Source: JAEUMD01 sp050250815
GTDB taxonomy: Bacteria > Pseudomonadota > Alphaproteobacteria > Rhizobiales > Hyphomicrobiaceae
Assembly: GCA_050250815.1 (NCBI GenBank)
Contig: JBFWNY010000003.1
Span: 109,302 to 173,301, forward strand
DNA: 64,000 bases
Direction: 5' to 3'
This document shows positions 60,138-64,000 of the stretch, in pieces. Position 1 is the first letter of the stretch; the number at the start of each line of letters is the position of its first letter. The position numbers and the translations under genes are program-made. The notes below the pieces were generated by a model. That model was given only the letters and a program-made list of their open reading frames with translations. It searched no databases and was not told where the DNA came from.

Positions 60138-61220
60138 ATGAGGGCGTTGCCGCCGGGCTCAACGATCGGAATTCTGGGAGGCGGTCAGCTCGGCCGCATG
60201 CTGGCGGCAGCGGCTTGCCGGCTCGGCCTCAAGTGCCACATCTATTCGGACCATGCCGGTCCCGCCTTCGATGTCGCGACCGCGACCACCGTCGCTCCAT
60301 TCGATGACCTCGACGCCATACGCAGATTTGCCGCTGGCGTCGACGTGGTCACGTACGAGTTCGAGAACGTTCCGCGCCAGGCCGCGCTTGCCGCGCTCGA
60401 CGTCTGCCCCGTCCGCCCGGGCGTACGCGCGCTGGAGGTCGCACAGGACCGCCTCGCCGAGAAGGAGTTCCTATCGGGGATCGGATTGCCCGTCGCCCCG
60501 TATGCCGCCGTCGACAGTGACGAGGCTCTGTCCCGCGCGGCGGCTGTGCTGGGGCTCCCAGCAATCCTGAAAACGCGGCGTCTGGGGTACGACGGCAAGG
60601 GGCAGGTGCGTCTCAATCACATTGGCGATCTCGACGGCGCGCGACCAGCGATCGGCGACGCCCCTGCGGTGCTGGAGGGCGTGGTGTCGTTCGAGTTTGA
60701 GGTGTCGGTTCTGGCTGTGCGCGGCGCCAACGGGGCGAGCCGGCTCTACGACATTCCCCTCAATACGCATCGCGACGGCATCCTGCATACCTCCGCGGTG
60801 CCAGCGCCGCTGCCGCTGTACGTTCGCACGCGCGCCCACGGCATCGCCAGCCACGTGGTGAACGCCCTCGATTACGTCGGCGTCATGGGCATCGAGATGT
60901 TCTACCTGGGGCCTTCGGCTGCCGAGCCGCTGATCGTCAACGAGTTCGCCCCCCGCGTTCACAATTCCGGCCATTGGACGATGGACGCCTGCCTCATCAG
61001 CCAGTTCGAGAACCACATCCGCGCGGTCGCCGACTGGCCGCTGGGGGCGACCGAGCGGCATTCCGACGCGGTGATGACCAACCTCATCGGCGCCGACGCC
61101 GGCGCATGGCTTAACCTGGCCGGAACACCCGACCTTGCCCTGCACCTCTACGGCAAGAACGACCCACGGCCGGGCCGCAAGATGGGTCACGCGACCCGGC
61201 TCGGGCCCCGTACGGGGTGA
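60138..61220 (+). CDS. purK: N5-carboxyaminoimidazole ribonucleotide synthase
   Basis: ATP-grasp enzyme of about 360 residues making N5-CAIR from AIR, bicarbonate and ATP, the substrate of PurE. N-terminal GILGGGQLGRMLAAAACRLG, VTYEFENVP, ATP-binding LKTRRLGYDGKGQ, and metal-binding EMFYLG...NEFAPRVHNSGHWT. The ATG at 60138 has GGGGAGGAG upstream. Confidence 0.96.
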   Translation: MRALPPGSTIGILGGGQLGRMLAAAACRLGLKCHIYSDHAGPAFDVATATTVAPFDDLDAIRRFAAGVDVVTYEFENVPRQAALAALDVCPVRPGVRALEVAQDRLAEKEFLSGIGLPVAPYAAVDSDEALSRAAAVLGLPAILKTRRLGYDGKGQVRLNHIGDLDGARPAIGDAPAVLEGVVSFEFEVSVLAVRGANGASRLYDIPLNTHRDGILHTSAVPAPLPLYVRTRAHGIASHVVNALDYVGVMGIEMFYLGPSAAEPLIVNEFAPRVHNSGHWTMDACLISQFENHIRAVADWPLGATERHSDAVMTNLIGADAGAWLNLAGTPDLALHLYGKNDPRPGRKMGHATRLGPRTG

Positions 61221-61390
61221 CCGGAAGTCCACGGCTGCGGCGGCTCCGACCCGCCGAGCTGGTGGACAACCGGATGCGGCTTTGCTAGAAGCCAGCTCAG
61301 AAAGACGACACCCGGCGCTGGCGGCCCCGCTGGCGCAGGTGGTGTTGTTGTTACTTTTGAACTCCAACCAGCACCAGAGGATAGGCACGC

Positions 61391-61651
61391 GTGCAGGTTC
61401 TCGTCCGCGACAACAATGTCGATCAGGCGCTCAAGGCGCTCAAGAAGAAGATGCAGCGCGAAGGCATCTTCCGTGAAATGAAGCTCCGTAACTACTACGA
61501 GAAGCCCTCGGAGAAGAAGGCCCGCGAGCAGGCGGAAGCCGTTCGTCGCGCCCGCAAGCTCGCCCGCAAGCGCGCCCAGCGCGAAGGGCTGCTGCCCAAC
61601 AAGCCGGCCAAGGCGCCTGCGGCGCGCGGCGGCGGCGGCGGCGGCCGCTGA
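61391..61651 (+). CDS. rpsU: Small-subunit ribosomal protein S21
   Basis: 86 residues: VLVRDNNVDQALKALKKKMQREGIFREMKLR, then a basic helix (KKAREQAEAVRRARKLARKR) and a Lys/Pro/Ala tail ending in six glycines. GTG start with AGAGGATAGG upstream. The length, with the C-terminal extension, is the alphaproteobacterial form. Followed by a strong terminator. Confidence 0.96.
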   Translation: MQVLVRDNNVDQALKALKKKMQREGIFREMKLRNYYEKPSEKKAREQAEAVRRARKLARKRAQREGLLPNKPAKAPAARGGGGGGR

Positions 61652-61679
61652 GCTGTTCGTACATCTGATGTATTGGAGT

Positions 61680-61720
61680 GCCCCGGGCGGCTCGGCCGCA
61701 ATCCGGGGCGCTTGCTTTTA
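61680..61720 (+). terminator. Terminator after rpsU
   Basis: GCCCCGG pairs with CCGGGGC around an inner GCGG/CCGC stem, followed by GCTTGCTTTTA. It lies 28 bases after the rpsU stop. Confidence 0.75.
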
Positions 61721-61768
61721 GCGGCACCACACTTCGCAACACGTGCCCGGGGCCTGCCTGCTGGCTCC

Positions 61769-62617
61769 CTAGTTTCGACCACCGGCAGCGCGCGCACGCG
61801 AGGGTGCCGATTGCGGCCGCAGACGGTCGATCCATTCCTGGATCGCCTCGAACGACCCGAACAATCCGTGATCGGAATGACGTGCCCCGCGGAACGTCGC
61901 AATCTGTTTGGGCTCGTTGGCGAGCTCGTAAACCGCACGTCCCATTCGCACCGGTATGACCTCATCAGCTTCGCCGTGTACGACCAGCAAGGGCGCCTTC
62001 ACAGCGCCGATGTAGCGCTTCGTTTCATAGCGATCCCGCAGGAAGATGCCCGACGGCAAATAGGGATAGAGCAGTTGCGCCACGTCGAGAATTGAGGTGT
62101 AGGGCGCATCGAGGATGAGACCGGCCACAGGCTTGTCCACGGCGACCTGGACGGCCACTCCGGTTCCGATCGACTCCCCGTAGAGGATGATGTCGTCCGG
62201 CGCCACGCCCAGCGAAACCAGCCGATCATATGCCGCCTTAGCGTCGGAGACGTTGACGCGCTCGGAGGGCGAGCCTGTCGAGCCGCCGTAGCCGCGGTAG
62301 GTCATCATGAAGACACCGCGGCCAACCTCGGCATACTTGCGGATGCGATCGGACCGGTTCGCAAGCGAGCCGCCATTGCCGTGGAAATAAAGGACCGTCG
62401 GCTGCCCCGGCGCCGCCTTGGCGTACCAGGCGATCACGCGGTTGCCGTCCTCCGTGGAGATCTCCAGTTCCTGCACGTCCGGCAACCCGACCATGGCCGG
62501 CGCCACCCGCTCTCGCGTGGGCGCGTACATGAGAAACCGCTCGATCCAGCGGGCGACGACGATGACCAGCACCGCGAACGCGATGAGGCCGATTGCCGTG
62601 GTCAGCTGCCAGGGCAT
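61769..62617 (-). CDS. Membrane-anchored alpha/beta hydrolase (Bem46/ABHD13-like)
   Basis: 282 residues. N-terminal anchor (IGLIAFAVLVIVVARWI), then an alpha/beta hydrolase fold with oxyanion HGNGGSLANR, nucleophile elbow YGESIGTG, acid in HGEADEVIP and His in ARHSDHG. GAGGGAG lies before the ATG at 62617. The family is of unknown substrate; it is commonly a serine hydrolase on lipid-like esters. It runs convergently to rpsU. Confidence 0.85.
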   Translation of the reverse strand: MPWQLTTAIGLIAFAVLVIVVARWIERFLMYAPTRERVAPAMVGLPDVQELEISTEDGNRVIAWYAKAAPGQPTVLYFHGNGGSLANRSDRIRKYAEVGRGVFMMTYRGYGGSTGSPSERVNVSDAKAAYDRLVSLGVAPDDIILYGESIGTGVAVQVAVDKPVAGLILDAPYTSILDVAQLLYPYLPSGIFLRDRYETKRYIGAVKAPLLVVHGEADEVIPVRMGRAVYELANEPKQIATFRGARHSDHGLFGSFEAIQEWIDRLRPQSAPSRARAAGGRN

Positions 62618-62813
62618 GGAAACTCCCTCGACTGTAGAATTGGGGCGCCCGGATGGACGCCGATTGGTTGCATGTCGGCGTCGTTTGCGTGCCAGCACGG
62701 TCCGGCGGTGCACGTGGCTCGTCCCGGTAGGGGTCCAAGAGTCGTGCCAGTTCGCAAGGCTCCCGACACGATCGTGCTGACGCAATCCAAGGCTCGCCCC
62801 CCGTTTGCGCGCT

Positions 62814-63326
62814 TCAGCGCTCGTCGAAACATTTCAAGAGATGCTGGGCCCTCTCTGGTCCCGGCAGATGGCCGAACGGCGAGCCGCCGCTGCTGGCCAG
62901 AAACGGCGCGAAGCTTCTGACGTCGTCGCGACTGAAGATGCCCTCGTCGCGGCCGTGACGGATCGCCCAGCAGTCGGCGTCGTTCTCCATACTCAGGCTG
63001 GCCTGGAACCAGTGGCCGAGTACGTGATGGCCGCACTCGTGCTCGAAGAAGAAGATCTGCAGCTTATCGGGCAGGCGGCCGATGATGTGGGGGTCTATGG
63101 CGATGACGGGCACACGGTTAATGATGCCGGCGCGTCCGACGTCTCCGAGATTCGCCACCTGGATGGTGTGCACTGCAACGCCGCGGATGTCGCGGCAGCT
63201 GACTGCGCGCCCGGCGATCGACGTGACGCCGGCGCCCGGCTCAGGCTGCGGCTCACGCGAATAGGCTGGCCCCGCGGTCGCTGCGCCGATCAACAGGGCC
63301 AAGGATATGATGGCCTTCTGGCTCAC
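62814..63326 (-). CDS. Secreted protein with HExxH zinc-site motif (putative metallopeptidase)
   Basis: About 170 residues from the GTG at 63326; a TTG at 63368 adds 14. Signal peptide (AIISLALLIGAATAGPAYS). The centre reads FFFEHECGHHVLGH, containing HExxH, and 20 residues on ENDADCWAIRHG gives an acidic third-ligand candidate, the gluzincin pattern of small peptidases. Several Cys could be disulfide-bonded. No named family recognised with confidence. Confidence 0.7.
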   Translation of the reverse strand: MSQKAIISLALLIGAATAGPAYSREPQPEPGAGVTSIAGRAVSCRDIRGVAVHTIQVANLGDVGRAGIINRVPVIAIDPHIIGRLPDKLQIFFFEHECGHHVLGHWFQASLSMENDADCWAIRHGRDEGIFSRDDVRSFAPFLASSGGSPFGHLPGPERAQHLLKCFDER

Positions 63327-63636
63327 ATGTCCGCTCGCAGCACGCTGATCCGCATCAAGCTTCCCCAAACTTCAGCACAAAGTCAACGCGGCGGAGTTTG
63401 CCGCGCAGGCGGCACGCTCCGCAGGGTTGCGCGAAAGACCCACTACCCTGCAACAGCCCGCCCCGCGCGGTGCTCCGCGGGGCCGACGGCCCGTCTCAAG
63501 CGTCGTTGGGCTACCCCCAGCCTACCCTGCCATCCCTTGCACGTGGCTTGTTCCAACCGGGACAGCGCGTTGGCCCCGGACTTGCGAAGCTCCACCCAGG
63601 TTTGGCCCCTGCCGGGGGCCCCAGGAGAGCGAGCCG

Positions 63637-64000
63637 ATGCCGACCTTCAACCCTGTCAGTCACGTGGTCGCCGCGACCGCCGCGGTCCTGGCGTTGGGTC
63701 TCGCTCTGCCAGATTCCGCCAACGCCAAGCGCTCGGCCACCTATCCCTACGAGGACATGCTGACGGCAGAGAGCAAGTCGCAGACACTTTGCGAGGCAAA
63801 GCCAGACCGCGTCTTCGTCCGCCACAAGCTCGGCACCGCCTGCATCGCCTACATCGCCACCAAAGGCTTCGAGCGGGACCGGCGCGCCGTCATCTTCTTC
63901 GATGGCGTTTCTCCCCCCGACAACTACATCGAGACGCAGGGCAGCAACGAGCACTTGAAGAAGATCGGCGACGCCCTGCAATCGCTCTCCAAGACCTTCA
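63637..64000 (+). CDS. Secreted hypothetical protein, N-terminal part (runs off window)
   Basis: 121 residues visible, open at the edge. AGGAG lies upstream of the ATG. A signal peptide (VSHVVAATAAVLALGLALPDSANA) is followed by a soluble domain with two Cys (QTLCEA and GTACIAY) and an IFFDGVSPPDNY stretch. The product is incomplete, so no family is assigned. Confidence 0.7.
   Translation, partial: MPTFNPVSHVVAATAAVLALGLALPDSANAKRSATYPYEDMLTAESKSQTLCEAKPDRVFVRHKLGTACIAYIATKGFERDRRAVIFFDGVSPPDNYIETQGSNEHLKKIGDALQSLSKTF

Overview
The window looks like chromosomal DNA of a high-GC alphaproteobacterium, most likely Hyphomicrobiales (Rhizobiales). This rests on gene content read by eye: a DUF1013/TrcR-type regulator, paired DUF465 genes, S21 with a glycine-rich tail, a Tad-pilus-type vWA protein, separate petA-petB-petC genes for cytochrome bc1, and the HemF and TrhO types. 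No species can be named. There are no rRNAs, phage genes, insertion sequences or CRISPR arrays; one tRNA was found.

Layout. 1-3 kb: ruvA, ruvC and threonine deaminase on the minus strand. 3-6.4 kb: a small hydroxyacid operon (beta-hydroxyacid dehydrogenase, PaaI-type thioesterase, D-glycerate/hydroxypyruvate reductase-like) and trhO. 6.5-9.2 kb: a 28-residue Lys/Ala-rich peptide gene, then SnoaL-like, panD, GNAT and carbon-nitrogen hydrolase. 9.2-14.6 kb: TadG-like protein, SIMPL protein, tRNA(CAU), sulfide:quinone reductase, HemG-like flavodoxin. 14.6-21 kb: methylthioadenosine/5'-deoxyadenosine salvage genes (aldolase, mtnA, zinc-ribbon protein, apt and, further on, mtnP), interrupted by an outer-membrane barrel and a YeeE/YedE sulfur transporter. 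21-24 kb: cytochrome bc1. 24-29.6 kb: trmL, ABC exporter, hemF, GST. 29.8-35.7 kb: a two-subunit NAD-linked formate dehydrogenase with an orphan SucC-like protein upstream. 36-46.5 kb: a C1/oxalate locus. 46.6-64 kb: mostly housekeeping (antiporter, ribF, maoC, trcR, SDR, prpE, TSUP exporter, acyl-CoA synthetase, GH3, purEK, rpsU) plus secreted proteins.

The centre of interest is 29.8-46.5 kb. A tripartite tricarboxylate transporter (tctCBA), an FCD-type GntR regulator, a ThDP-dependent lyase, a formyl-CoA:oxalate CoA-transferase (Frc), a stand-alone formyl-THF hydrolase-like protein and formate-THF ligase lie on the plus strand; formate dehydrogenase lies divergently. Together they suggest uptake of a carboxylate, CoA transfer from formyl-CoA, cleavage to formyl-CoA, and disposal of formate by oxidation or into folate C1 units. 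The lyase is not a canonical oxalyl-CoA decarboxylase by sequence, so the substrate could be oxalate or a 2-hydroxyacid. An identical palindrome TGGTATACCA occurs in the long region before tctC and before the GntR gene and is the obvious operator candidate.

A second coherent pathway is MtnP + Apt + MtnA + class II aldolase, the gene set of the DHAP shunt, with no classical methionine-salvage genes in the window. A tiny single-helix membrane protein gene at 54.9 kb with a strong ribosome site and its own terminator is the best-supported overlooked gene.
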